Below, piece by piece: positions 31,386 through 45,893 of a stretch of 64,000 nt of DNA; the first letter of the stretch is position 1, and the number at the start of each line of letters is the position of its first letter. The stretch is taken from the NCBI GenBank assembly GCA_013398175.1, contig VZRZ01001922.1, forward strand, positions 686,140-750,139, read 5' to 3'. The translations under genes were made by a program, and so were the position numbers. This stretch comes from Climacteris rufus. Lineage: Eukaryota; Chordata; Aves; Passeriformes; Climacteridae. Below the pieces are notes generated by a model. That model was not told the origin of the DNA. It made no database searches and saw nothing but the letters and a program-made list of their open reading frames with translations.

Positions 31386-34300
31386 AGCAACACTTTCACC
31401 AGCTCTTGCTGGGATCGATGTGGGCGTGGTGGCCCCACTCATGGGGTTTAACTGGAGCAGAGCACTGGAATGCCCCTGAGACCTTGCTCTTGGATCCTCC
31501 TGAGGCTTTTTTAGAGCCTTGGCTGGTGGTTTGGTGTTGCTCCAGCACATTCCCACTCCCTTACTGCTTCTCCAGCTGCCCCTTTGCGTAAGGCCATGCT
31601 GGTGTCCCCGGAGAGCTGCCAGTGCCAGCTGCCTCTATAAATACTCCTGGTATAAATTCAGAGAGCTCAGTCCCTGGCAGGCACAGTCCTGCCTCTGATC
31701 ACCTCACTGGAGGGTGCTGGGCTGGAACCTCACAGGCTATAGAGCACTGCCACAAGAGAAACAGCTGTTAATGCCTTGTTAGAAGGTCACATTTCCAATT
31801 GATTAATAAAAGTGATGCAGTGGTGGCTCCCTGGTACTGCAGCATTTCCATTCCCTTGGTCTTATATAAGTCAAATATTTCAACTTTTGTACTAGGACAA
31901 GTTGTTTTTAGAAAGCCAGCTAAGACCCATGTGCCGGCCAAAGCGCTGCAGCTCTGTGGCAGTGAGCCTGGGAGCTGGGCTCAGATGTCCATGTGTGGGT
32001 CAGACCTGTGGGTTGTTCTTTCCCTGTTCCATGGAGGAGGCAGCATGAAGCTTCCCACGGCTGCAGAACACATCCTTCCATTCTGAAGACTCTAGTCTCC
32101 CCAGTGGCAGTGACTGAGGACAGGCCTTGGCCGCTGCCCTGGGCAGTAGCAGCAGTGGCATTTCTCAGGCTGACCTAAAGGGACATTTCTTTATGCTGTC
32201 CATGCCCAGATTGATTTTCTGAGTCTTTTCACATGGTGAGGTCAAGTCCCCGGGAAGACCCCTGTTGGATCCAAACCTGTGTGAGGAGGAGGGAAGCCTC
32301 TCCATCCTGCGCCTCTCTGACAGCTCCCTGCCATGCTAAAGGGTGTCTCAGGGATGGGCTGCAGCCAGAGCTGCTTGCAGTCCTGAAAGCCACATTTTCA
32401 ACATCCACAGCCCCAGTGACAGAATTGAGATTTATTCTAAAAAGGAAAAAAATATTCACTTTTCCTCTTTTCAGGGAAAACTCTCACTCCCTTTTTCTCG
32501 CTTGCCAGCAGGAACGGCTTGCTGGGGGTTGAGGGAAACTTCTGCTCAGCATGAATTCCTTTCTGTGTTCTTCTTGGCACGTCTCCTTTTAGCACTTGGG
32601 GACATTTCCCTGGCCACAGAGAAGAGCAGGCAAGGAGAAAATATGAGATGGTGGGCAGCAGAGCCCTTACCAGCGTTCTTCCTTTCATAAATGCTCCTAG
32701 TGACCCTGGTGGCTTTGCAACAAGTTTTTGGTGTGTGAATCCCCCCCCGCCACCACGGGCAGATCTAGCTAAGAAGAGTGATGCCTTTGCACTAGAGGAG
32801 ACTGAAAATTATTGGCATTCAGGCTCAAAACAGGCTGTCCTGAAATTGTGACACTCCCGTGTCCTGCAGAGCACAGGCAGAGGTGGGGGGCAGCCCCTCA
32901 GAGCAGTTCCAAATCCACTGCTCCTCTCTGCAGCTCCAGGGATGTGCTGGGGAGTGTGGGCACACGTGTGCCGGGGTGTGTGGGAGCTGTGTCATGGGGG
33001 AGTGGGAAGGGTGGGAGGAATGACTGTTCTGTGCTTATATTTATCTCCTGGTTGATGACCAGGCTCACAAAGCAGGATACGCCCCCCCCGGAGCCCAGCA
33101 AACTGACAAAAATCTACCTGGGAAGGATGCAAACCCAACCCCTCCTACTAAAAATATGCAGGCAAATAGAGATTTTCCAAAACAGAGTTCCGGAATGCTA
33201 AACTTGGTGGTGATTCATCGAAGGAGGGGGGCACAGCTGCTTTATTTTTTTCCCTTAAGGCGAGCAGGAACAATGTAAATCCTGAGAGCTACCGCGCAGC
33301 CCCCTCAGCCGGGCTGCTGTGCTGTGAGGCGCCATAACCCCGTAGGCACTGGCTTCCCAAGAAGGCAGACCTGCCACAAAAACAGGAATCCCTTATCGGG
33401 CAGCAGGAAATCCTATTTTTACATGAAATTCAGAATAAAAATAAAAGGGAAATATATAGATGGTGGGCGCAGGCTAAAATTAAACCTCGAGCTTCTCCCC
33501 TGCTGCCTGGCTCCTGCCGCTCCCCGGACTGAGAATCCAGCGGTGAACAAGAAGGAGCCTGCTGTCACTGGCTGCTTTCTCTGCTCTGGGGCTTTGCTCC
33601 TCTCAGTGAGCTCAGTGAGTGTGGCTTAAATAAATCACCTTGGATCGGTGGGCAAGCAGGAAGAGGTTCCTTTGCATCTTTTTCATGTGGCTCCTTAACA
33701 TATTTCTGAGGCAAAGGCCTCAATTTCCGACTGCCCTGTCAGCTGCCCTGACCTCTGTCCAGCCCAGGCCTTTCTCTGACCAAACTTTCTGCACCCTGGT
33801 GGTACCACATAAGGTACTGGTGCATCATGAGGGTCTGTCTTGCCCAGGTTGCCAGCTTTGGGTCTGCTCCCGTACGGGGAATGAACTGGCACGTCTGTTC
33901 TGGATTTGAGCATCGCTTTACAAAGTTCTCTTGGATCCGTAGTGATGAAACAAGCCCCAAGCCACAATCCCCAAACCTCTTCCTTTCCTGCAGTCCAACA
34001 CTGAAAAGCGACTGCCAAAACAGTGCTGTGGCTGTGTATTTTCATTACCACAGTGATTTGTACAACAAATGCAGCCCATTTGCAGCCACACTTTTGTGCT
34101 TTGGCATCTCAGGCCTTTGCCAGCTGCAGCCGTGCTCAGGGCTTTCCTCTGGGCTGCACTAGCTTTACCAGCTCTGTGGGCAGGGTGGCTCTGAGACAAG
34201 TCCCACAGGGACCATGAAGATGGCCCTGATGGCACCTTGTCAGCATTTCAGTCAGGCAGCTCATTTCAGACTTTTCTATGTTGAACCTTGGACAAAAAGG

Positions 34301-34424
34301 CTTTTTGCTTGGCTTCTAAAGAGCAATTAAACTGTACCCAGAAAAGTCACTGGGTAAAATGAATCATGAGGTGCACATTTCTTGGCTGACCACCCTGATA
34401 TTTTCTATGGGTGTGGGTATATAT

Positions 34425-34440
34425 ACATATATGTATATGT
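34425..34440. repeat. TA-rich microsatellite
   Basis: Runs of TATATACATATATGTATATG type near 34422-34440, alternating T/A and C/G steps. Short and imperfect. Confidence 0.5.
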
Positions 34441-36766
34441 TCAATCTACCTCCTGTTTGGTTTTTTCCTGAAGCAAAGCTTCACTCTGAGCCTTTGGCTG
34501 CAAAACATATCATGAAAGGTTGTTTGCTTGGAATAAGCACTTGAGGGCATTTTCAGCCTCCGTCAGGAGAGCAAATCCCAGAAAATATTGAGCAGGGCTG
34601 CCTGAGTTAGAAGGACCCCTGCAGATGCTCATCAGGGCTGTGGCTTGCCAGGTGCACAGGAGTTTGAGAGCAGAATTTTTCACCTGAGCTGGTCTCCTCC
34701 TACTTAGTGAAATTACAGGCAGGTTTGAAAGGGTGGCTAGAGAATGGTAGTGTTGGGTTGCTGCTGAGAGCCAGGTTCTTTAGAGGGAACAGCCTCTCCA
34801 GAAAAGGTAGGAAAAGTGGGGAAGGGGAGGGAGGGTGAATGATGAAAAAGCATTTGGTGGTGATTTTGGCTACTCTTGAATGTCTAGGGCTAGAGGGAGC
34901 TGTCTGGGTTGTCTCAGCTGTCATGTCAATTTTAGAAGATGACTTTTTGATTTTGGGAGAAGGTAGAGTTGCAGCATCTGCTGCTGCTCCTGTTTGTGGC
35001 TGGCCTGGACAGTTGCGTGTCTTGAAATTTAATGCTGTAGCATTGTTTCTTTTTTTTCTCATGCACTGAAGTGGCTGTATGTGGAGAGCCCCTCTCAGCC
35101 TTGCTAGCTAATATGGGCAAGTAGTTAAATTGTTTTGGGCAGCCCTGTGTATGAATGACTGCATGTAGCTTGCATACAGTGGAAAGTGAATGTCTGAAAG
35201 CTCCCCAAAAATGCAGGTCTCTGATCTCTGCTCTGTTGTGTAAGGACTTCTCACTTCTGCCACTTACCGTAAGATGAAGTGGTGAAATTTGGCGTAAAGG
35301 AGAGTGATGTGAAACGGTGCCCAGTCTGATTTGGAAAAAAAACACTGTCTGCTCTTCCTTCAAGAGGTGCAACCTATTTTGATCTTCACCATGTAAAATT
35401 ATCTTGCTTATGCTTAAAGGGTTTTGTGTGGTAAAACATCACCTTGCTGTTTTGCCCCTTCGCAATGACTGTCCAGGCTGCTCCTGTGCCAGAAAAGCTG
35501 GGGAGCTCTGCCCCTGCTCTTGTCCTATCCAGGTGTGGTGGTATGGCTACATACCAGAGGAAAAATGGAGCATTTGAAGTTTTTATTTCACTTTCTGGAG
35601 CAGACTAAATTTCTAGCTGGCTGTTCCTCTTTCAGTGAGAAGTGATTTTTGGGGATTAAGTGTTAAAATACTGTGTGGTAATCTGGTGTCCCTGGGAGAT
35701 ATAGTTTATCTGTATTTGATGTTGGATCAAGGCTGTGCAATGGTTTGTCTCATCTCTGAAAGAGAGAAGTATGTGGGGCCGGTGAAAACAGGTACCTGTG
35801 AACATCTTTGGGTTGGGGCTGGGAGGTGTATGTGTGTGAATCCTCTGCCAAAAGCTCCTTGGGTAAGGGGCTTCCCAGGTGACAGAGGTCGTGCCAACAC
35901 AGTAAGATGGGTAAATGCAGAGCTCATGTCCCTGGAGATTTTGGCCTTTTTTGCCTGAGACAGAAACTGCAAGTGTTGTCAGAATGCAAAGTGCAGAACC
36001 TGAGATGAGTGTGCAGGGCAGGACTAAAGGTGTGCGCCAATGCTGATCCTTCACCCTGAGGTGGTGAAGGACTCTGTGCTTCTCTCACCTGCTGTCTCAG
36101 CTGGTGCACTTGGGTTTCTTGAACCTGGTCCCCATTTCACATTCAGCAAAACTGAACAAATTTCACAACACAACACATTTAGGGGAGGAGGGAAAAAAAA
36201 AATCTGTCAGTCCTTCCTTTTTGAGATGTTTTGAGAGTCAAATTTTTATCAGAGGGAAAAAAACCCAACCCAAGACTCAAAACAGGAAACTCTTATCAGC
36301 TTGCCAGGAAGCTCTATTGCTTTGTGGAAGTGTTACCCTACGGTCATTGCTACTTTCAGTAGCTGTTTGTGAGTAATTTATGGCTTTAAGATGGGCGTCA
36401 ATCTTCCATGCAAGCACGGGAGAGGCCCTAAAGCTGGAAGGAGTAGTGGTAGGAGTAGAGGGTGGAGGGGAAATACCAAGAAACAGGATTTGTATTATCT
36501 CACTACATATATTTACAACGATAAGATTTTCATTGTCTTCTATGGTAAATTATGATCCTGTTTTTGTTCTGTATTTGGATCAGGAAAAAGCAAACCTATG
36601 TCTTCAAAAAATGCACAGGCTTAGTATTTAGTGACTTATTCAGCAGAAGTAATCGAGGGACTTGAGATAATACGTAACTTCTTGGCAGGGGAATTTCTAA
36701 ATTATTGCCTTATGGAGTTCTGTGTGCTTGAATTCCAATGTGTTCCGGTGTCTTTGTGCAAAATCA

Positions 36767-36782
36767 TATATATATATATATC
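36767..36782. repeat. (AT)n microsatellite
   Basis: About seven uninterrupted AT dinucleotides between ATC and CTAAAAG. Confidence 0.75.
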
Positions 36783-39700
36783 TAAAAGCTATTCAAGCCT
36801 GTCAGAGGGGGTTGTCTGGTTCTCTTTCATGTCCCAGTTTTGGTGTGCCCATCTCCAGCACAGACCGCTTGTTCATGTCCAGAAGTAATGTCTTTAAAAA
36901 CAGTGTTCCTCCGAAGTGTCTTTGGATTTGAAAATGAAGAAAAAAACCAATGTTATGCAATGTAGTAAGATACAGCTGAAAACCATGTGTGTGTGCATGC
37001 ACTTTGTGTAGAAAGATGAGGAGCTTGTATTTCAAACCTGCCAGGTAGTTGTGTTGAACACTGCTGGCTCCTTGCCAGTGTTTCTTTTTGTTTTGCCTTT
37101 TTGTGCCCTGGTGTGTCTGTTCTAGTGTGCTGTGGATTGCTGTCACTCCTGTAGTCACCCAGCACACTGGGGATCTTTCCAACAGAGCTAATTTGTGTCC
37201 CCCAAGCTGTACTGGGCAGGCACAATGTGGAGAAGGAAGTGCAATGCTGCTGCCAGGTTATCGTGTTTGTCACAATGACTGCTGACTGAAGTGCTTGTTT
37301 ATCTTTCAGTTTGTGCTGGCAAATCTCTTTCACTTAAAAATACAAATTAAACTTTTGTCTGGAAAGCTGGGCTTCTGGACCATGAAAGGAAAAGATAATT
37401 CCTGAATGTGTAACCCATGACCAAATTCTTAAAGGCAGTTTGGTGGCGAGGCAGTGCGGAGGAGCTGAGGTATGTCCTGGGTAAGCTCACTGTGCACCAC
37501 CAGCAATGCAGAGCAGGTTTTCATGGGCTCTGGCCTTGCATTTAGAAATACATTGTGGCTTTGCAAGTCTGGGGGCTGATGATTTTTTTGGGAGCAATGC
37601 ATGTCTTGGGCTGCCTCTTGGCTGGAGGAGTCCCTGTGAAACCAACATCAGAGAGGTGAATCGTGTCCATCTTCCCATCTCATCACAGACAGTGAGTGCA
37701 CTTTGAAACCTGGCTGTGCATATTGGCTCTTGGGCTGACGTCCCTCTCTGAAACAGATCTTTTAAATACAAAGATCCACCTTTTTTTTGTTGTTTTTTCT
37801 CCTCCAGTTTTTAAAAGATGGTCTTAAACTCAGAGCACTCTGTATCCCCCACTGCTGGCAAGTGAGGTTGTTCCATGAAGTTTTTGGCCAAGCATTGTTA
37901 ATACACAGAGGTACAGCCTCTTAACTGCAGTGGTGTGTGAACCTGTTTTTCTCCTTTAATAAGCACTTATCTTTCTAATGGGGCATTGGAAAACATTTCT
38001 CTGAAACCCAGTAACCAGTGGACTTTTTCACTCATTGGACTACATTCAGTGTTTGCACTAGCACTTCATTAGGAAGTAAATAGCTATTCACAGGGGCTGT
38101 AAAAAAATCACTCTTCCTCTCCTTGTACCTTATCTCGTTTTCCTGGACAAAAGTCAAGAGCCTCTTTCCCCCTGCCCCTTCCCTCTTGGATATACAATTG
38201 AATACAAATGATCCAAGGGGTATGATATGCTAGGTATTTTGCACACTCATCTCTGGGGAGCTGATAAGAGCAGCCTGTCTCTCTGGAAACAGCTTCTTGG
38301 CTGCTCACTCTTGTGGGAGTCAGCAGTTTCTTGCAGGGCCAGGAGGTGCTCACCTCCCTTGTCCCTCGAGTGAAGGACTTTGGAGCAAGCAATGAGCTTG
38401 TATCTGATGCCTTGAAGTGCCTCAAAAATAATTAATGCTGCAAGCTCACTGACAGGTTTGGTGACAAAATTGCAAACCTCCACCCAGGGTGGTAGGGTCC
38501 TTGAAACGTGTTTCTTAGCTAGAGTGGGGAAAATGGGATGCTTCTGACCAGCTCTGGAGATGGCGGGAAGACAGATTGGAAGGTGGTCTGAACATCCTCT
38601 TTTCCCAGGGGGTCTCCCAGTGGCTAAGGTGGGCTCACCAGCCCTGTATTGTCCCAGCTTTGGCAGCCTTTCCCAGTTCTGACATTGACATCTGCAGTGA
38701 GAAGCTGGATGAGTAAAGTCCCTTCAGGGACAAGGGAAAGGGCTGGAGCCGGCGCGTGCCTCTGGGGCTGTAGCGATGGCCCACGGCTCTCCTGCAGGAC
38801 TGAGCCAGCTTTTGTTGCCGTCTGTCCTCCTGGAAGGAAGTGGTGAAAGGCCGCCAGTCTGCCTTTATTTCTGTGAAATGGAGTGAAATGGGTGAGGCGA
38901 CCCATCAGAAGCAGATTGTTGGAAATATTAGTGACCTCAAGTGATCTCTCCAGGGCTGAGAGAGAAGCAGACAGAAAGAACAACGTGTCCTCGTTTGTCA
39001 CATTAGCAGTTTATCATCTCCCACTCTACAGGGCTTGTTTGTCTCCCTTGTGAAGGAGACAACCACGTTTCCTGCTGTGTGGAGAGCAGCTTCTCCAGGA
39101 GGGCTGGACATGTCCTCCACAGAGGCATGACCAGGTTTCAACAAGCTCTACTTGCACCAGCCCGCCCTGGCTCTATGGATGTGGCACCTTGGCCAACTTC
39201 CAGCAGCTTTCCCATGTTTCTCAGTCCCACCTCTCAACCTCTGGGACCCTCTCTGTGCCTTTGGCAGCTTCTGTTGAGGGCTGCACTGGGACACCACCTC
39301 AGCTATGTAGCTGGGACCTTACATGACCTGGCTTTTCCCAGAGGGCTACAGAACAAGCTATGTCACTCTCACCCATTTCAGAAGGCTTTTGAGTGTCAGC
39401 ATAAGCACTTTCCTTCCCCACTCCCACAGTGCAGGTTGGATGAAGGTCTGTACTTCCCCAAAGCCCTTGTGGGAGAGGAAGGACAGAGAGTGGCCTTGAG
39501 AAGCAGAATGTCTAAGAAAAACCACAGCCAAAGCCCAAGACCGCTCCTTCCAGATTCTTAAGAGAGATGTGAAACACTAACCCTGGGTCTGAATGAAATG
39601 CTACCAAGGCTGAGATGATGTGGTGCTTCTGGTGTTTGACTCAGCTGTGTAGAGGATGGAGGGGGAGGAAAAAGCTGTTCAAGCCTAGGCTTTGCCTCTT

Positions 39701-42700
39701 CATAGGCAGCATGTGGGCTCTTCTCTGTGCTGCTCTGCTGAAGTGCCATGCTTGAAGCTTGGCAGAGTCCTCTCTCCTCACAGATATGGGGAACACAGCT
39801 TTCAAGGCTGGGAAAATACTGCAGGCAAAGGGCTGGAGCAATTCAATCAGCAGAGCTTAAAGGAAAGCATTGCTGCCAAACCTTGCTCCTCCATCAGCCT
39901 CCATTCCTGTGAAGGGTTTACACAGGTGGAAAAAAAACCAAAAGAGCCCCCCCCCCAAAACCCCACCACCACAGAGGTGGCATGGTTGCACAGACAGCTT
40001 TGACCCTGACAGTGATCCATGGGCTATGGTTTGGTTGCTGTGGGCCTGGATATTTGAGGTATTCAGTCCCTTGGGTTGCACAGCATGGCTGTACTTGATG
40101 GCTACAGCTGGTAAAGCAGAGTACACGTGTAGAGAGCTGGTTATGCCATGTACTGCCTGCCTCAGGCTGAAACAGGTTTGAGCTAGGGCTTAAAAACTAG
40201 GCCCCAATGTATCACCAGTACCTGACTCACATGGGGTTTTTGATTAAGGCTCCCTGTGAGACGTGGGTTTGATGTTCACTGCTTGCATAGCTCTTGTTCT
40301 GTAAAGATCTCTGCTCCTGTGCGAGAAATCTCTGGGAAGTAAAAATTCTTAACTGTTCTTCCAGTCCCTGGATTATCTGTTGCTCACGAGCAGCCCATAA
40401 AGTTCTAGAGTAGCATTAAATGGCAACCACTAGATCACCTCCTTTCCCCTTCCAAGGCTGCTTAATTTCAGAAGGAAGAGTGAAGCCTTGCACAGCTGAG
40501 AAGAAAGAAGGGCTTAGGTGTGTTTTGCTGTTATATGTTGGTGGCTGCTGCTGGGACTTGGGAAACATGCCACCAGTTCTTTTTACAGTTTGGTTTGCAA
40601 GCTGCAATTTCTTGGCAGAGAAGATGATCATCGCTCTGTTTTTATGCCTTTGGCATGATGAGTCATCAAAGATGATATTAATTAGAGAATTAATCTCCTT
40701 TGGTGGCAAATGGTGCAAGTTGTTTAGTTTGCCAAGGGTTTGTTCCATGCTAGAACTGGATTGGTGGGTGCTAGTTATCTGTTATGGATGCTTAAACTGC
40801 TTCTGACCTTTCTGTGCATGCAGAAGAATTAAAACTCCCAGCTGGGCATAAGAAGGAACTCTTTACTGAGGGATTGTCTTTACATCCTAACTGGGGAGCA
40901 ATTCTGCTTCTGAAAATTTAATGTACCTGTTAGCTGCCAGCTTGGGCTCCAGCTGTGCAGTTATGGTACAAGTGGAGATGCCTGTGCTGTAGGCCATGGA
41001 AGCTTTAAAGATGGTAGGATGCAGGTAATTCCTCCTAGTCTGTCTTGTGAGTGGCTTAAACATGGGAGGCAGACAGGCAGTAAACTCTTCATTTTGATAC
41101 CTTTGCACTACCTTTGGGGAAAAGGCTGCTGAAACTCTGCCTTGAAATCTCATGGTTGAAGGAGGTCAGAAAGTGGTCACAGCTTTCCCTGGGAGCTGTG
41201 CTCCCCTACTGGCCTCTGTGCTGCCACCACCTTATAAGGAGCTTCTGTGATCCTCATCTTGCTAATAAATGCGTAGGGTGGTGGGTGAAAGCTGTTTAGA
41301 GAGTTTTTAGCTGGCATTTGCTTGCAGCGATCTTGTGCGGTGTAAGGAGAGGAATTCCACGCACACGCCCTTTGTTTGCACAATGGCCCAGGCAAGGAGG
41401 GCAATATAATCCAAGGCCTATAAATACCTCCCATGTTCATGTCTTCAGAAGACATTAATGGAAGCCTGGCTGATGGTTGTTTATGAGACATGTAAGCAGC
41501 TGGAGAAGAGCCCATTTTAAACCTAGCAACTCGTGCAGTGTTTGACAGCGAAGGGCTCAGTGGAACGGGCAAGCCGTGGAGAACGTGTGCTGTACTCAGC
41601 AGGGATTTCTCTCCCTTCAGGCAGAGAGGAATTGTTTCAAAGTCCTGCTTTACATACCAGCTTTGTTACTCTATCCACAGAGCCCGAAGGAGTTGGAAAG
41701 CTGCACAGTGATTGACTTGCCTGCACTAGCCTTGAACTTCTTAGCATGTTGAGTTTCCAAACTAAGCCTTGTTTTCCCGCCACCCTTAGACAGATTGGGA
41801 AGAGGAGGGAAAGGCTTATAAGCATGAGGAAGGAAAGGGAAAGACCAGAAAATAATAGATGCTATGCTATGTTATGAAAACTTCACAAAAATAACTTGGA
41901 TGTTACTACTGAAACTGCTCCTCTGGAATAATTCAGTGCAGTTCTCCCTGAGTGTTCCCACCCATCTGCCAGACTTGAAGGACTTGAGGACTTCTGCATC
42001 TAGGAAGGGTTTAGTCTATCATGTTCCTTGATTTACCAAAACCTAAATGTGGAGCCACAGCTTCTCTCTATAATAAAAATACATTAAATAAATAATAGCA
42101 GAGGTGGAAGCCATCATGGATGTAAGAGATGTAGCATGACCTGACGTGAATTCTAGAGAAGCTTGTCCATGGTTCCAGCTGGGTTTGTAGGAACAGTGTC
42201 CCTCTAACTAAGGTCAAACACCCTGTAACTTTTGCTCCCTAACCAAAAGCTGCTGTCATATGGACAAAACATTAAGGCATAATAAGGACAGCAAGTTAAA
42301 AGAACAGTTTCCAGACCTCAATTTCATTGTTGTATGAAGTTTGTGTTGGAACTTAATGATGGAAAAATTGATTCTAACCTTTTCTGTTTGATTAAAAATC
42401 CCTCTGAACTTCAGGATGTTGGCTAAATTCCAGCTCCCAGAACTAATTGCCTTTTGCTAAGCTGCACACCTCCTGTGAAACCTTATTTGGGGAACTTAGT
42501 GTAATTACTATCCTTCCCTTCAAATAAATGGTTGTATAGCACTGTTGATCTGATCTGTCACGTTCCACAGTAGAGAGAATCTAATTTTCAAGAAAATAAT
42601 ATATTAGCCCATATAGCACATAGGCACAGATTTCTCTTCTCTAGATCCTTCCCAGAAAGAGAGAAGACCAAACACAGTTCCTACTTAGAGAGGGAAGAAA

Positions 42701-45700
42701 GACATTTTTTGTTCTTCTGACTTTGTGGAAGATCATCTGTGTGAGGATGGGTAGACAGGATTAGAGAAATCATAGTGGTATGTTCACATGATAAAATTCC
42801 CCACTCACAGACACCAGCAAATGAATCGGTTCCTCTGTATAACCTCCTGGGGAAACCTTGTTCGGTAATTGAGAGCTGCTCTTGGAAAAAGGAAGCACTG
42901 TTGGACACAGATAACTGCCTGGGGAGCGTGGCTCTGGGAACTGCCAAGAACATGCAGCGGGCTGCAGGGCTGCGTGCAGCGCCCGGAGTCCCGGTGGGCT
43001 TGGGAAAGCACATCCTTCTCACAGATGTGGGAAACAACACAGGTGGCTGGGATTGCCCAGACTCATAACTCCTAAGGGAAAAGGGAAAAAAAAAAGTGTG
43101 TGTGCATGTGCTGCTGCTGTCTGGGAAGGGGATGGAGAAATACATGCACCTTCTCATGGCCATAGTGGAGAGACAGGATTGAACGTATTTTTGTAAAGAG
43201 AACCTCAGGGTGCCTGAGGTTTGATGTGGGGTTTTGGTGTTTGTTTTAGTGGAGTTTTGTTTGTTTGTTGTTTATTTTTTTTAAATTTCCTGAACAGCCT
43301 AGCAAAAGTGAAATGTGCTGGATAAACTTACCTGACTAAAGAGGACTATTCATAACCTGCCTCTCTGGAAACACAGCCTCCCTAGTAGCTGTCCTGTTCC
43401 CTCTGTAACAGGGTTGCTTTGTCTCCTGCCCTGCTGGTAAACCCTGGTGCAACCCTATTGAGTAATGGTGTGTTTGTCAGTAAAGTGCTTGTGTTGTTTT
43501 TTCCTCTCCAACACGAGTGGGGAAGCTGAGCTCTGACAGTGCCAAGTGGTTTCTGAGCGAGTGTTGAAAGAAAACCCCCATGCTGCAGTGGTGCCTTGTG
43601 CACATGACCTGTGCTGGCAGAGCTCTTTGTCCTGCTGGAGCATCCTGCAGAGGCTGGCACAGGGAGGAAAAGATCAGAAGCCTCCACGTGGTGTGCAGAG
43701 CAGAGGCAGGAGCTGTGGAATGTGTTGGCATACCCCAGCCATGGTGTGGGGGTAACTGCTGCTACCAGCAACACAGGAAATCTGTTTCCTGTGGAACAGT
43801 GAGCCCTTTTTTGAGATTAGTCTAAAGCACAACTGCAGGCATGCACTGATAACTAACCTACTACACATTTTAATAACAGGCCAGTGGTTTGGTTTGTGAA
43901 CTTCCACGTGCAAACCGCCATAAAAGGCCTTGTGCCCTGAAAGCTGTTTGATTGATGTTACAATTAATTTTTGGCTACCTGAGAACCTTGCTGGTGTCTA
44001 GGGTTAAAAAGACTAACAGACGTCACCTTCCCCCATTCCCTTTGAAGAGAACCAGTAACGTTCTGCTTTTTAAGGAGTTAAATTCCAGCATGACACGACT
44101 GGCACAAGCAATGTGCTTGCTGTAGGAGTGGCCATCAAGAAGCTGTGTGCCCACACACAGTTAGGGTTGATTTAGGGTGCTCTGTTCAGCCTCAACCATG
44201 TGCCTCCACTGGAGACCGATGGATGCAAATTCCTCAGAAAGACCTGGACAGCCTTAGCAGATGTGTGTACTGTAATCACAGTTAAACTGGGGGTTACTGG
44301 TAGTTGAACTGCAGTGACATACAGTTTGCTGACTTCTCCCTGAATTTGCATTTATTGCCTTTGCTCTCCACCCTACAATTTCCTCTTACCCCTCTCTCAT
44401 CCTGTACAGATGCTACATGGAAACTCTGCCAAGCACTACAGCTCACACCCTCTTTCCAAGTGTTTCCCCAGTACTATCCTAGCTGCTCTCACTGTCTTAC
44501 TCCATGCCTCTCACTGTCACACTCAGGGGATAATTATCACTGGAATGAACATGTACAGAAAGGGCAGTGAGCACAGAAGTTAAATTAGTAAGATTTAAGA
44601 CTGAGGGTTTTTTGCGTCCTTTCCAGATCTTGGTAAATTTGCAGCATTTTCATCTCTGACTGGCAGGAAGAAACTCCTTCAGTGTATTCCTTTTTCTACT
44701 GAAATTTGGTTGTTACCTCTCCCCTACATTGAACGAGGTGAATCATGGGTACAATTCCACTTGCTTTGGAAAGTATGGAGGTTGTGATCAGACTGCCAAA
44801 AAAGAAAGATGTGCAGATGTCAACCAGTCACTCAGCAGCGCACACCCGAGTCCAGCTGGGCTGATCTGTACGTGCACGTTTGGGAATGTGCACAAGGATA
44901 ATCTCCTCCCTCTGCTGCACTTAGAAATAAGCTTTTTTTTTTTTTTCAGCTGCATTTCATTTTGCTATGTAAAGAAATAGACAGGTCTGGCCTTTCTTTT
45001 TTAATAATGTCTTAGGACCAGGGTACAAAAAAAGTTAATGCATTAATTTTTAAGACAAGTGATAAATGTACTGCAATAAGCACATCCTACATACACAGAA
45101 TATATTTCTCTATATAATATGAACACAAGAGATATAAAATAACTTACACTTATCTTGGTTTCTCATCACAGGAGGAGCTCAGCTTATATAAAGTGACAAC
45201 AGGAATTGGAACAACACACTGCTCCAAAGCAACAACAAAAACCAGAAGAGTGTGCACGCACATGTGTGTTCAGGCAATGAAATAGGAAATTGAGGGATTT
45301 CTGCTAAAATTGGGTCTTGAAAACAAAAATGTCATAGAGCATGAAAGAAGTGAAGGTCTCTGGGCTGGCGGTGGAAGTTCTGGAGGGGATCAAGTGTTAC
45401 TGTGTGGCGAGGGGAGTGTGTGAAGGCTGACATCTTGGCTAGATTTGTGGAGGCACAGAGCAGAGCAAGCTCTGCGCGGTGCCCCTGTGTGTTGTGCCCT
45501 TGGGATGGACCATCCACCCGACAGTGTGGGGTTTGTATCTGTACAGCAGGAATGGGCCTTGTAGCTTTCACTGTGCACGATGAGAGCAAACACGTCACTT
45601 CACAGCAATAACAGACACCACCACTGTTTGAAGAGCAAACACTACCCACTGCTTGTGAAATGTTGGGTGAGCCTGGAAGTGATGTTCCTCCCTTCCAACC

Positions 45701-45887
45701 CACCTGATGTCAGCCTCTAGTGCCCCCTCCCTCTGTTTCCCTTGGAGGTTGGTTCTCTTGACCATGCCTGCAGAACAAATCTCCCCCAGGGACTGAATGG
45801 GAGGTAGTGATGATTGGGAACTCTGTGTGCCTGTCCCGTAGTGAACAATGAGGAACTCCAGCTGCCCAGTTCAGAGCTCTTTCAGAT

Positions 45888-45893
45888 TTTATT
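45888..45893 (-). terminator. Candidate EHD3 polyadenylation signal
   Basis: TTTATT on plus is AATAAA on minus, about 600 nt past the EHD3 stop. A closer one at 46453-46458 would leave a 3' UTR of only about 60 nt. Known EHD3 3' UTRs are long, so the distal site or one further down is more likely. Confidence 0.35.

Noticed and set aside
39079..39561. A 160-codon plus-strand frame
   Set aside because: No domain, signal or homology recognised; composition looks random.
39946..39958. C-run considered as a possible functional i-motif or slippage site
   Set aside because: A single short homopolymer in noncoding sequence without further context.
42681..43163. A 160-codon minus frame with an opposing plus frame in the desert
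   Set aside because: No motif, no matched splice sites and both strands are open; most likely chance.
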